Shown piece after piece: positions 9,211-18,174 of a stretch of 64,000 nt of DNA (the stretch's first letter is position 1; every line of letters begins with the position of its first letter). The stretch is taken from positions 2,728,001 through 2,792,000 of the forward strand of contig NZ_CP160403.1 in assembly GCF_040782645.1 (NCBI RefSeq), in the 5' to 3' direction. The position numbers and the translations under genes are program-made. Under the pieces are notes generated by a model. The model did not search any database, had not been told where the DNA came from, and saw only the letters and a list, made by a program, of their open reading frames with translations. Source of the stretch: Streptomyces sp. HUAS ZL42. Its GTDB lineage: Bacteria; Actinomycetota; Actinomycetes; Streptomycetales; Streptomycetaceae.

Positions 9211-9440
9211 GACATCAATCCCAACCCCGTTGGCACGGCAAGAGAAGCGCGGGCGGCATTCGGCCACCCGCGCGGTATTCGTACAATCTGTTGAAGGCTA
9301 ACAAGACTTTCACGTTCCCACCACGGACGCTCAAGGTGCCCCATGTCACGGTCAAGCCTGTACAACCCTTTGCGCACTCTGTGTGTCTCTTGTCACCGAC
9401 TCCCCTACGTGTGACCCCACTTGTCGAGAAGCGGAGCAAC

Positions 9441-10496
9441 ATGAGCCACTCACACCGGGCCGCGCACTCCCGCAGCCAGGGCCGGACGATCCGCCGTGTC
9501 CTTCTGCTGGGTCTGCTGGTCGTGGTGCTGGGCGCGGGCGGAACGGGCTGGTGGCTCTACAGCGACCTCGACGGCAACATCAAGGGCGTCGACATCGACA
9601 AGGCGATCGGTGACGACCGGCCCGAGAAACTGCCCACCTCGGGCCAGAACATCCTGATCCTGGGCTCCGACTCACGCGCCGGCGCCAACGCCTCGCTGAA
9701 CACCGGCAACGTCTCCGGCGCGCGCTCCGACACCGCGCTGGTGATGCACATACCCGAGGGCCGCACGCAGGCCGTCGGCATCAGCATCCCGCGCGACACC
9801 CTCGTCACCCGGCCCGAGTGCACCAAGTCGGACGGCACGAAGGTGGCCTCGGCGAAGCGCGTGATGTTCAACTCCATCTACTCGCAGGTCGGTCCGGCCT
9901 GCGTGGTGAAGACCGTGGAGCAGATCTCGGGGGTCCGCATGGACCACTACGTGGAGATCGACTTCGCGGGCTTCAAGGGGCTGGTGGACGCGATCGGCGG
10001 GGTGCCGGTCACCGTCGACCAGGACATCCACGACAAGTCCAGCGGCCTCGATCTGACCGCGGGCACCCACCGGCTCGACGGCACCCAGGCACTCGCCTTC
10101 GTCCGCACCCGGCACGGCATCGGCGACGGCAGCGACCTCGGACGCATCGGTCTGCAGCAGAAGTTCATGCTCGCCATGCTCTCCGAGATCAAGAAACAGG
10201 ATCTTCTCGGCAGCCCGGCGAAGGCGTTCAAGATCGCCGACAAGCTGACCGCCGCGCTCACCACCGACTCCGACCTCGCCTCGCTCAGCAAGCTGGCGGA
10301 CTTCGGCCGCAGCCTCAACGGCATCGACCCGGCCGACATGGAGACGATCATGCTGCCGGTGGCGTACGACAAGGTCGACCCCAACCGGGTCGTCGCCGCC
10401 GAGCCGCAGGCGTCGACGCTGTGGAAGGCCATCCGCACCGACTCCCAGATCCCCGAGTCGGCCAAGAAGTCCCCCGCCACCGGCGGGACTTCCTGA
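9441..10496 (+). CDS. LytR-CpsA-Psr (LCP) family cell-wall glycopolymer ligase
   Basis: LCP proteins transfer lipid-linked polymers onto peptidoglycan or related acceptors outside the membrane. This 351-residue protein has a short cytoplasmic tail, one membrane helix (about 19-39) and an extracellular LCP domain with GSDSRAG (about 75-81), RSDTALVMHI, ISIPRDT and the YVEIDFAGFKGLVDAIGG block. The Arg and Asp residues typical of the pyrophosphate-binding pocket are therefore present. The ATG at 9441 has AGCGGAG before it. Divergence from the nucleotide-sugar dehydrogenase and glycosyltransferase suggests it attaches the polymer those enzymes make. This pairing is inference from position. Confidence 0.9.
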   Translation: MSHSHRAAHSRSQGRTIRRVLLLGLLVVVLGAGGTGWWLYSDLDGNIKGVDIDKAIGDDRPEKLPTSGQNILILGSDSRAGANASLNTGNVSGARSDTALVMHIPEGRTQAVGISIPRDTLVTRPECTKSDGTKVASAKRVMFNSIYSQVGPACVVKTVEQISGVRMDHYVEIDFAGFKGLVDAIGGVPVTVDQDIHDKSSGLDLTAGTHRLDGTQALAFVRTRHGIGDGSDLGRIGLQQKFMLAMLSEIKKQDLLGSPAKAFKIADKLTAALTTDSDLASLSKLADFGRSLNGIDPADMETIMLPVAYDKVDPNRVVAAEPQASTLWKAIRTDSQIPESAKKSPATGGTS

Positions 10497-10499
10497 CAG

Positions 10500-11516
10500 T
10501 CAGAGCGTCCGCCACGCCTCCAGCGCCAGCCCCGGCTCCTCCTTGCGCCGGGTGAGGAGGAGTTGTCCGGTGGACGGTGACAGGGACGCGGCGACCACCC
10601 TGCCGTTCTCGTCCAGAGCCACCGCCGCCCGGGCGTCCGGGGGCAGTCGGGGTCCCGACTCGGTCCACCAGGCGCCGGCCGACTCCTGCTCCGTGGGGTA
10701 GGCGGCGAAGGCGACCCGGCCGGCGGTGGAGCGCTGGGCGAGCAACGTGCAGTCGTGACCGTCGAGTTCGCAGCGCACGGCGGACACCGGGCCGGGTCCG
10801 GCGGACGCGAGGATCGGCACGGGCTTGCTGCCGGGGCGCCAGGCGCACACGTCGCCGGAGTCGTTGGTGAAGAAAAGGGTCGTGTGCTGCGGCGAGGTGG
10901 CCAGGGCGCGCAGTGTGCCCGGGCGGACCGCGGCCTCCATCCCCTCCTGCAGGACCGGCTGGGCACCGGGCTCCTCCTGCCGCCAGTGCAGGAGGGCGCC
11001 GGGGGCGGCCGCGTACAGCTCGACGCGCCCGGACTGGCCCGTCACCGCCGCCATCTCCCCCTCGACATCCTTGCCCTTGAGGTCGCGCCAGGGATCCCAG
11101 CCGCCCTTCTCCTTCTGGGCGCGCATGCTCACCCCGGTGCCCAGGTTCCGCACGAAGACGTGCGCTCGGCCCTGGGCGTCGACGGCGACGGCCACCGGGC
11201 CGGTGCGGTCGCCCGTCTTGTTCGGGTGACCGAGCGGAGACCAGTCCAGCGCGGCGAGCCGGGCCCGGAAGTGCGTGCTGTGCACCAGGCCCGCCTCACC
11301 GGACACGGTCGGCCGCCAGGCGGCAAGGTGGGCATAACCGTCGGCGCCCTGGCCGACCGCGGGACCGGGGTGCAGCCGCTGTTCGCCACCCACCCGGCGC
11401 GGGGGTTCCCAGGAACCGCCGGGTGTGCGCTCCGCCCGGCACAGGACGGCGTCACCCGACGGCAGGTAGACACTGAGCCGCCCGTCGCGGCCGCGTATGA
11501 GCCAATCGCCGTTCAC
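10500..11516 (-). CDS. Hypothetical protein with beta-propeller-like repeats
   Basis: This 338-residue protein has no signal peptide or membrane segment that I can see. Recurrent short blocks such as GHPNKTGDR, DAQGRAHVFVRN and DENGRVVAASL, spaced about 50-60 residues apart and rich in Trp and Gly, look like blades of a five- to seven-bladed propeller of the kind annotated as PLL/sialidase-like in actinobacteria. It converges on the LCP gene with three bases between the stops. I do not recognise a function. Confidence 0.65.
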   Translation of the reverse strand: MNGDWLIRGRDGRLSVYLPSGDAVLCRAERTPGGSWEPPRRVGGEQRLHPGPAVGQGADGYAHLAAWRPTVSGEAGLVHSTHFRARLAALDWSPLGHPNKTGDRTGPVAVAVDAQGRAHVFVRNLGTGVSMRAQKEKGGWDPWRDLKGKDVEGEMAAVTGQSGRVELYAAAPGALLHWRQEEPGAQPVLQEGMEAAVRPGTLRALATSPQHTTLFFTNDSGDVCAWRPGSKPVPILASAGPGPVSAVRCELDGHDCTLLAQRSTAGRVAFAAYPTEQESAGAWWTESGPRLPPDARAAVALDENGRVVAASLSPSTGQLLLTRRKEEPGLALEAWRTL

Positions 11517-11626
11517 CGGATCACTGTATGACGGACCCGGCTCCGTGTCGCAGTTCCCCCCGCCGTCGGTCGCCCATGCGTTCGGTCACCGCGGGCGGGG
11601 TCGCGCGTCCGTGCCACCCTTGCCCC

Positions 11627-11998
11627 ATGGACGACACCACTCCCCTGCTCGTGATCGTCGACGCCGCGAACGTCGTCGGGTCGGTGCCCGACGGCTGGTG
11701 GCGGGACCGGCGAGGAGCCGCGGAACGGCTGCGGGACCGGCTGGCCGAGGACGGGCTGCCGGGCCACTCCGGTGCCGTGGAGATCGTCCTCGTGGTCGAG
11801 GGCGCGGCCCGGGGCGTGGAGTCCGCGCCGGGCGTCCGGGTCGAGTCCGCGCCCGGCAGCGGGGACGACCACATGGTCGAACTGGTCGCCGAGGCCGGCG
11901 GACGCCCCTGCCTGGTCGTCACGGCCGACCGCGAACTGCGCCGCCGAGTGACGGAGTTGGGCGCGCAGGTCACGGGGCCACGAGCAGTGCGTGGTTAG
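11627..11998 (+). CDS. Small PIN/NYN-like domain protein
   Basis: This 123-residue protein begins LLVIVDAANVVGS, an acidic strand like that of NYN/PIN nucleases. Further acidic positions follow in GSGDDHMVELV (about 84-94) and VVTADRELRRRV (about 103-114), the spacing expected for a metal-dependent nuclease of this fold. Database records often call similar Streptomyces proteins NTP pyrophosphohydrolase, which the sequence does not support well. The inner ATG at 11627 is preferred because the longer frame adds a low-complexity Arg/Pro leader. RNA or DNA target unknown. Confidence 0.65.
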   Translation: MDDTTPLLVIVDAANVVGSVPDGWWRDRRGAAERLRDRLAEDGLPGHSGAVEIVLVVEGAARGVESAPGVRVESAPGSGDDHMVELVAEAGGRPCLVVTADRELRRRVTELGAQVTGPRAVRG

Positions 11999-12045
11999 GG
12001 TGCCTGGTCAGGCCGCCCGACAAGCCACCGTTGCCGCGTGCCGGC

Positions 12046-13569
12046 TCATTCGGCGTCGCCTTTCGGCGGCGTCGCGATCTCGTCGACCGTGGTCTCCATA
12101 TGGCGGGCGAGACGGCTGTGGGAGTAGCCGTAGAAGAAGTACACGACGAAGCCGGCCACCATCCACAGGGCGAACCGCACCCAGGTCTCGGCGGGCAGGT
12201 TCACCATCAGCCACAGCGAGGCGAGCACCGACAGGATCGGGATGACCGGCACCCACGGGGTGCGGAAGGCCCGGTGCAGATCGGGGCGTTTCCTGCGGAG
12301 GATCAGGACACCGATCGCGACGACGATGAAGGCGAACAGGGTGCCGATGTTCACCAGCGCGGCGAGTTCGTTGAGGGGCGTGAAGCCGGCGAGGATCGCG
12401 ATGATCACGCCGAGCAGGATGGTCGGCCGGTGCGGGGTCCTGAAGCGGGGGTGCACCTGGGAGAAGAAGCGGGGCAGCAGCCCGTCCCGGCTCATCGCGA
12501 AGAAGACGCGGGTCTGGCCGAGCAGAAGGATCATGCACACGGTCGTGAGCCCGACCGCCGCCCCGAAGCTGATGAAGCCCGCGAACCAGGGGTGCCCGGT
12601 CTCCTTGAAGGCGTCGGCGAGCGGGGCGTCGACGGACAGTTCGGTGTACTTCTGCATGCCGGTGACCACGATCGACACGGCGACGTACAGCGTGGTGCAG
12701 ATCAGGAGGGAGCCGAGGATGCCGCGGGGCATGTCGCGCTGCGGGTTCCTGGTCTCCTCGGCGGCCGTGGCCACGACGTCGAAGCCGATGAAGGCGAAGA
12801 ACACGACGGAAGCCGCGGTGAAGATGCCCATCACACCGAAGTTGGAGGGCGCCCAGCCGAACATCAGCTGGATCAGCGGGGCCTGGAGACTTTCACCGGC
12901 CTCCACGGTCTGCGCCTTCGGGATGAAGGGGTCGTAGTTGTCGCCCGTGATGAAGAAGGCACCCGCGATGATCACCACGAGGACGACGGTCACCTTGATG
13001 GCGACCACGAGCGAGGTGATCCGCGCGGAGAGTTTGACGCCGACGACGAGGATGGCGGTGAGCACCAGGACCAGCACGGCGGCGAGGATGTCGAAGCCGC
13101 AGCCGTCGGCGCCCTCTCTGCTGCCCAGCGCCTCGGGCATGTGCCAGCCCGCGTTGTCCATGAGCGACTGGATGTAGCCCGACCAGCCGACGGCGACCAC
13201 CGCCGTGCCGAGCGCGAACTCCAGGACCAGGTCCCAGCCGATGATCCAGGCGGGCAGTTCACCGAGGGAGGCGTACGAGAAGGTGTACGCGGACCCGGCG
13301 ACCGGGACCGTGGACGCGAACTCGGCGTAGCAGAGCGCGGCGAGTGCGCAGGCGACGCCGGCCGCCACGAACGCCAGGGCCACCGAGGGTCCGGCGTTGT
13401 TCTTGGCGACCGTACCGGTGAGGACGAAGATGCCGGTGCCGATGATGACGCCGACGCCGAAGACGGTCAGATCCACCGCGGACAGGGACTTCTTGAGCGC
13501 GTGCTCCGGCTCCTCGGTATCGAGGATGGACTGCTCTACCTTCTTCGTCCGGAAGAGGGTGCTGCTCAC
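12046..13569 (-). CDS. APC-superfamily amino acid permease
   Basis: This 507-residue membrane transporter has about 12 hydrophobic helices. The first, VFGVGVIIGTGIFVLTG, carries the GxGIF substrate-binding motif of the cationic/branched amino acid branch (CAT/YfnA-like). The conserved block GFDVVATAAEETRNPQRDMPRGI follows helix 6. The GTG at 13569 is preceded by GGGAGG at good spacing; the longer frame to 13644 is unlikely. It lies downstream of dxs but is separated from it by a hairpin, so it has its own promoter or limited read-through. The exact substrate cannot be told from sequence. Confidence 0.88.
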   Translation of the reverse strand: MSSTLFRTKKVEQSILDTEEPEHALKKSLSAVDLTVFGVGVIIGTGIFVLTGTVAKNNAGPSVALAFVAAGVACALAALCYAEFASTVPVAGSAYTFSYASLGELPAWIIGWDLVLEFALGTAVVAVGWSGYIQSLMDNAGWHMPEALGSREGADGCGFDILAAVLVLVLTAILVVGVKLSARITSLVVAIKVTVVLVVIIAGAFFITGDNYDPFIPKAQTVEAGESLQAPLIQLMFGWAPSNFGVMGIFTAASVVFFAFIGFDVVATAAEETRNPQRDMPRGILGSLLICTTLYVAVSIVVTGMQKYTELSVDAPLADAFKETGHPWFAGFISFGAAVGLTTVCMILLLGQTRVFFAMSRDGLLPRFFSQVHPRFRTPHRPTILLGVIIAILAGFTPLNELAALVNIGTLFAFIVVAIGVLILRRKRPDLHRAFRTPWVPVIPILSVLASLWLMVNLPAETWVRFALWMVAGFVVYFFYGYSHSRLARHMETTVDEIATPPKGDAE

Positions 13570-13654
13570 GGGCGTACCTCCCACGCTCGGCGTCCTCGAC
13601 ATGATCGAGAGGGGGCGTGGTACGTATGCCCCGGCACACCACAATCACGCGGTT

Positions 13655-13693
13655 GGGCCGGCTTCACCACTCTCACGGTGGTGAAACCGGCCC
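13655..13693 (-). terminator. Terminator hairpin after dxs
   Basis: GGGCCGGCTTCACCAC pairs with GTGGTGAAACCGGCCC across a short loop, with one mismatch, 12 bases beyond the dxs stop. It should end dxs transcription before the permease gene. Confidence 0.7.
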
Positions 13694-13704
13694 GTACGGC
13701 TGTG

Positions 13705-15633
13705 TCAGTCGCGCGCGGGCTCCACCGAGTCGACCTCGGCCGCCGTACTGCCGAACCGGCCGTCGAGCTTGGAGACGAGCCCGGTGACCTGGCGGGCGAT
13801 GTCGGGTGCCGTGAGTCCGATCTCGGCGAGGACCTCGGCGCGGGAGGCGTGGTCGAGGAAGCGCGGCGGGATGCCGAAGTCGCGCAGCGGGATGTCGACG
13901 CCCGCGTCGCGCAGGGCCTGCGCGATCGCCGAGCCGACCCCGCCGACGCGGGAGTTGTCCTCGACGGTGACCACCACGCGGTGCCGCTCGGCGAGCGGGG
14001 CCATCGCCTCGTCGACGGGCTTGACCCAGCGCGGGTCGACGACGGTGGTGGAGATGCCCTGCTTGTCGAGGAGGGAGGCGATCTCCAGGCACATCGGCGC
14101 CAGGGCACCCACGGAGACCAGCAGGACGTCCGGGGTGTCGGTGCCGGGCTCGCGCAGTACGTCCATGCCGCCGACGCGTCCCACGGCCGGTACGGCGGGC
14201 CCGACGGCGCCCTTGGAGAAGCGCACGACGGTCGGCGCGTCCGTCACCTCGACGGCCTCGCGCAACTGGGCCCGCACCTGTTCGGCGTCGCGCGGCGCGG
14301 CAAGCCGCAGACCCGGCACGACCTGCAGGATCGACATGTCCCACATGCCGTTGTGGGAGGCGCCGTCGGTGCCCGTGATGCCGGCCCGGTCCAGCACGAA
14401 CGTCACACCGCACTTGTGCAGGGCCACGTCCATCAGGACCTGGTCGAAGGCACGGTTGAGGAAGGTGGCGTACACGGCGAAGACGGGGTGCAGACCGCCG
14501 GTCGCGAGGCCCGCCGCGGACACGGCGCCGTGCTGCTCCGCGATGCCGACGTCGTACACCCGCTCCGGGAAGGCCTTGGCGAACTTGTCGAGGCCGACGG
14601 GCTGGAGCATCGCGGCGGTGATGGCGACGACGTCCTCGCGCTCCCGCCCGAGCTCGACCATCTCCTCGCCGAACACGGAGGTCCAGTCGGCGCCTGAGGA
14701 GGCGATCGGCAGGCCCGTGTCGGGGTGGATCTTGCCGACGGCGTGGAAGCGGTCGGCCTCGTCCTGGAGGGCGGGCTGGTAGCCGCGGCCCTTCTCGGTG
14801 AGGCAGTGGACGATGACGGGCCCGCCGAACCGTTTGGCGCGGGCGAGGGCGGACTCCAGGGCCTCGATGTCGTGTCCGTCGATGGGACCGACGTACTTCA
14901 GCCCGAGGTCCTCGAACATGCCCTGCGGCGCGATGAAGTCCTTGAGCCCCTTCTTGGCCCCGTGCAGGGTCTCGTACAGCGGCCTGCCGACGACGGGCGT
15001 CCGCTCGAGCACCTCCCTCGTCCGGGCGAGGAACCGCTCGTACCCGTCGGTGGTCCGCAGCGTCGCCAGGTGATTGGCGAGCCCGCCGATGGTCGGCGCG
15101 TACGACCGCTCGTTGTCGTTGACGACGATGACCAGCGGGCGGTCCTTGGCGTCGGCGATGTTGTTCAGCGCCTCCCAGGCCATGCCGCCGGTCAGCGCGC
15201 CGTCACCGATGACGGCGACGACGTGACTGTCCCGTTTCTGGAGCTGGTTGGCCTTCGCGATGCCGTCCGCCCAGCCGAGCACTGTCGAGGCGTGACTGTT
15301 CTCGATGACGTCGTGCTCGGACTCGGCCTGCGACGGGTAGCCGGACAGGCCGCCCTTCATCTTCAGCCTGGAGAAGTCCTGACGCCCGGTGAGCAGCTTG
15401 TGCACGTAGGACTGGTGACCGGTGTCCCACAGCACCTTGTCCTTCGGCGAGTCGAAGACCCGGTGCAGGGCGATGGTGAGCTCGACCACGCCGAGGTTGG
15501 GGCCGAGGTGGCCGCCGGTCTTGGAGACGGCGTCGACGAGGAAGGTCCGGATCTCCTCTGCCAGCTGGTCCAGCTGCTCCAGGCTGAGCCGGTCCAGATC
15601 GCGCGGTCCCCTGATGCGGGTCAGCAGCGGCAC
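13705..15633 (-). CDS. dxs: 1-deoxy-D-xylulose-5-phosphate synthase
   Basis: This thiamine-diphosphate enzyme condenses pyruvate and glyceraldehyde 3-phosphate, the first step of the MEP isoprenoid pathway. The 642-residue length is normal. Visible are GHLGPNLG with the conserved His (42), TGHQSYVHK (71-79), the ThDP motif [16 protein letters not shown] (143-158), the YVGPIDGHD block and the E-containing [11 protein letters not shown] segment, followed by the transketolase C-terminal domain. The GTG start has AAGGAGG upstream. By remembered gene order this corresponds to the dxs copy beside xylFGH in S. coelicolor; whether it is the only copy cannot be judged here. Confidence 0.95.
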   Translation of the reverse strand: MPLLTRIRGPRDLDRLSLEQLDQLAEEIRTFLVDAVSKTGGHLGPNLGVVELTIALHRVFDSPKDKVLWDTGHQSYVHKLLTGRQDFSRLKMKGGLSGYPSQAESEHDVIENSHASTVLGWADGIAKANQLQKRDSHVVAVIGDGALTGGMAWEALNNIADAKDRPLVIVVNDNERSYAPTIGGLANHLATLRTTDGYERFLARTREVLERTPVVGRPLYETLHGAKKGLKDFIAPQGMFEDLGLKYVGPIDGHDIEALESALARAKRFGGPVIVHCLTEKGRGYQPALQDEADRFHAVGKIHPDTGLPIASSGADWTSVFGEEMVELGREREDVVAITAAMLQPVGLDKFAKAFPERVYDVGIAEQHGAVSAAGLATGGLHPVFAVYATFLNRAFDQVLMDVALHKCGVTFVLDRAGITGTDGASHNGMWDMSILQVVPGLRLAAPRDAEQVRAQLREAVEVTDAPTVVRFSKGAVGPAVPAVGRVGGMDVLREPGTDTPDVLLVSVGALAPMCLEIASLLDKQGISTTVVDPRWVKPVDEAMAPLAERHRVVVTVEDNSRVGGVGSAIAQALRDAGVDIPLRDFGIPPRFLDHASRAEVLAEIGLTAPDIARQVTGLVSKLDGRFGSTAAEVDSVEPARD

Positions 15634-15775
15634 CCGTGCCTCCTTGCAGTAGAGCTGATCGAGCTGTTGCCGGGCTTGTCGAGTCTAATGTTCCGTCCCG
15701 GTGGTCCGAGTCCGGCCCATGCGTCGTACGTCACGCGTTCGGCCGTACCCAGGAAGCCCCCTGCCTATGACACAG

Positions 15776-15808
15776 CTGTGCCCGGTACCTGTGAGGTACC
15801 GGGCACAG
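15776..15808 (-). terminator. Terminator hairpin after xylH
   Basis: A perfect 15-bp stem (CTGTGCCCGGTACCT / AGGTACCGGGCACAG) with a three-base loop lies 14 bases beyond the xylH stop. It ends the xylose operon. Confidence 0.85.
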
Positions 15809-15821
15809 TGCAGGTGAAGTA

Positions 15822-17138
15822 CTACGCGCGACCCGCAGCCTTCTGGCTCTTGCGGGAGACGGAGTCGATGACGACCGCACCCAGCAGCACCGCACCAGTG
15901 ATCATGTACTGGATCGAGGTGTTCATGTTCAGCAGGTCCAGGCCGGTCTGGATCGACTGGATGACCAGCATGCCGAGCAGAGCCGACCACACGGATCCAC
16001 GTCCACCGAACAGGCTCGTACCACCGATGACCGCCGCCGCGATCGCCAGCATCAGCGTGTTGCCGCCACCGGCGTTCAGCGTCGCACTCGCGGTCTGACC
16101 CGCGAAGAACATGCCGCCGACCGCCGCGAACCCACCGGAGATGGCGAACACGGTGATGCGGACCATCGGCACGTTGATACCGGCACGACGCGCCGCCTCG
16201 ATGCCGCCGCCGACCGCGAAGACCTTGCGGCCGTACGTCGTACGACGCAGCACGAAGTCCACGATCACCAGTGCCGCCAGGAAGATCACCAACGCGTTCG
16301 AGACGCCGGCCGCGTTGTTCAGCACGGCCGCCGCGACGAAGGACGCGATGGCGAGCAGGGCGACGCGCAGCAGGATCTCGCCGGTGGGACGGAAGGGCAC
16401 ACCGGCCGCCCGGCGGCGGCGCTGGTCCATGAACGAGCCCACGAGCAGGGACAGCACGCCCAGGCCGGCCAGCAGGTAGGCGCCGATGATGGCCTGGTCC
16501 ATGAAGAAGGAGCTCTGGCCGAGCAGGTGCACCGGACCCTCGTCGGCCGGGATGTTGATGGTGCCGCTCGAGCCGAGCAGCCACAGCATCAGACCGTTCC
16601 AGCCGAGGAAGCCGGCCAGGGTCACGACGAAGGCCGGTACGCCGATCTTCGCGAAGAACCAGCCCTGCAGTCCTCCGATGCCGATGCCGATCAGGATGGC
16701 CAGCACCAGCGCCAGCCATGAGTTCATGCCGTGGGTCACCACGAAGACGGCGAAGATCGTCGATGCCAGGCCGCTGACCGAGCCGACGGACAGGTCGATC
16801 TCGCCGAGCAGGAGCACGAACACCAGGCCGATGGCGAGCATGCCGGTGGCCGACAGGAAGTAGCTGATGTTCGACAGGTTGTCGGCGCTCAGGAAGCGGT
16901 CGTTCTGCAGCTGGAAGATCGTCCAGATGACGATCAGGCCGATGACGACCGGCAGCGAGCCCAGCTCGCCGCCCTTCACCTTGCGCTTGAACTCGGTGAT
17001 GTAGCCCTTGAAGCCCTCTTCGCGGACCAGCAGGCGCGGGTCGATGGTCGGGAGCGCAGCGGCAGTGGGGTCTTCGACGGCTGCCGCCGTCTTCTCCGCC
17101 GCGGCGTCCGACTTCACGGTCTTGGACGTGTCGCTCAC
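15822..17138 (-). CDS. xylH: Xylose ABC transporter permease
   Basis: This 438-residue permease is of the sugar (ribose/xylose-type) ABC family. An N-terminal cytoplasmic stretch of about 60 Ala/Asp-rich residues precedes roughly ten hydrophobic helices. The family loop AGINVPMVRITVFAISGGFAAVGG and the LGMLVIQSIQTGLDLLNMN block are present. The GTG start overlaps the stop of xylG by four bases. Order (binding protein, ATPase, permease) and the adjacent ROK repressor match xylFGH of S. coelicolor, whose substrate is xylose; the substrate here is inferred from that. Confidence 0.88.
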   Translation of the reverse strand: MSDTSKTVKSDAAAEKTAAAVEDPTAAALPTIDPRLLVREEGFKGYITEFKRKVKGGELGSLPVVIGLIVIWTIFQLQNDRFLSADNLSNISYFLSATGMLAIGLVFVLLLGEIDLSVGSVSGLASTIFAVFVVTHGMNSWLALVLAILIGIGIGGLQGWFFAKIGVPAFVVTLAGFLGWNGLMLWLLGSSGTINIPADEGPVHLLGQSSFFMDQAIIGAYLLAGLGVLSLLVGSFMDQRRRRAAGVPFRPTGEILLRVALLAIASFVAAAVLNNAAGVSNALVIFLAALVIVDFVLRRTTYGRKVFAVGGGIEAARRAGINVPMVRITVFAISGGFAAVGGMFFAGQTASATLNAGGGNTLMLAIAAAVIGGTSLFGGRGSVWSALLGMLVIQSIQTGLDLLNMNTSIQYMITGAVLLGAVVIDSVSRKSQKAAGRA

Positions 17139-17917
17139 TTTGCCGCCTCCGTGGTGCGACGCCCCGCACGACGGGTCACGGCGTTGTCCGTGGCTCCCGT
17201 GATCGCGGCGATGATCTCTTCGTGGCTGGTGTCCTTCACGGAGAAGGAGCCGTTGTTCTTGCCCAGGCGCAGTACGGCCACGGTGTCGGCGACCGCCTTG
17301 ACGTCGGCCATGTTGTGGCTGATGAGGATGACGGCGAGGTTGCGCTCGCGCAGCCGCTCCACCAGGTCGAGGACCTGCGCGGTCTGCTCGACGCCGAGGG
17401 CCGCGGTGGGCTCGTCGAGGATGACGAGCTTGGGGTCGCCGATCAGGGCGCGGGCGATGGCGACGACCTGGCGCTGACCGCCGGAGAGGCTCGCGATCGG
17501 GATGCGGACGCTCGGGATGCGGATGGAGAGGGTGCTGAGCAGCTCGCGCGACTTCTTCTCCATGGAGACCTCGTCGATGACGCCACGGTGCAGCAGTTCA
17601 CGTCCGAGGTAGAGGTTGCCGACCACGTCGAGGTTGTCGCACAGGGCGAGGTCCTGGTAGACCGTCGCGACGCCGAGTCCCTGGGCGTCGTGCGGCTTGT
17701 TGATGCTGACGGGCTTGCCCTCCCACTCGATGACGCCCTCATCGATGGGGTGCACACCCGCGATCGTCTTGACCAGGGTCGACTTCCCTGCGCCGTTGTC
17801 GCCGACCAGGGCGACCACTTCTCCGGCGTGGACCTCCAGCTCGACATCGGTGAGTGCCTGGACCGCACCGAATCGCTTGGAGACTCCGCGCAACGCCAGC
17901 ACGGGCGTAGCGGACAC
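17135..17917 (-). CDS. xylG: Xylose ABC transporter ATP-binding protein
   Basis: This 260-residue single-domain ATPase has the Walker A motif GDNGAGKST (39-47), signature LSGGQRQ, Walker B LVILDEPT and the switch histidine in LISHN. Unlike RbsA-type ATPases it has only one nucleotide-binding domain, so it must act as a homodimer with XylH. I chose the GTG at 17917 because AAGGAG lies about eight bases upstream; the alternative ATG at 17926 directly abuts that AAGGAG and is poorly spaced. A 257-base gap with a stem-loop separates it from xylF. Confidence 0.88.
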   Translation of the reverse strand: MSATPVLALRGVSKRFGAVQALTDVELEVHAGEVVALVGDNGAGKSTLVKTIAGVHPIDEGVIEWEGKPVSINKPHDAQGLGVATVYQDLALCDNLDVVGNLYLGRELLHRGVIDEVSMEKKSRELLSTLSIRIPSVRIPIASLSGGQRQVVAIARALIGDPKLVILDEPTAALGVEQTAQVLDLVERLRERNLAVILISHNMADVKAVADTVAVLRLGKNNGSFSVKDTSHEEIIAAITGATDNAVTRRAGRRTTEAAK

Positions 17918-18124
17918 GTGAACCATCTCCTTCGCCGCCTGACCGGCGGGGATGCCGCGCTTGGGGTAAGGCGCGGAGGGGGGTGCGAGAACGCACGCGG
18001 TTTACAGAATGAACATGCGCGCATCCGCCGCACTTGGCAACGGTTCCGTCCGACGCCCGCCCCGCAGCGGGGTGTGAAGGTGGGGCAGGCGTCGGACAGG
18101 TGCGCGGGACCGCTCAGCGGTCAT

Positions 18125-18153
18125 GACCCGAGTCCCGGGTGGGGACTCGAGTC
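18125..18153 (-). promoter_or_regulatory. Stem-loop between xylF and xylG
   Basis: GACCCGAGTCCC and GGGACTCGAGTC form a 12-bp stem with one mismatch and a five-base loop, 21 bases after the xylF stop. In many ABC operons such a hairpin gives partial termination or protects the 3' end of the binding-protein message, so that the binding protein is made in excess. That role is inference. Confidence 0.55.
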
Positions 18154-18174
18154 GTCGGCTCGTCGGGCGAGTGA

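Noticed and set aside
11497..14697. 1,066-codon plus-strand frame across permease and dxs
   Set aside because: It is the shadow of two well-recognised minus-strand genes and has the low-complexity look of an antisense frame.
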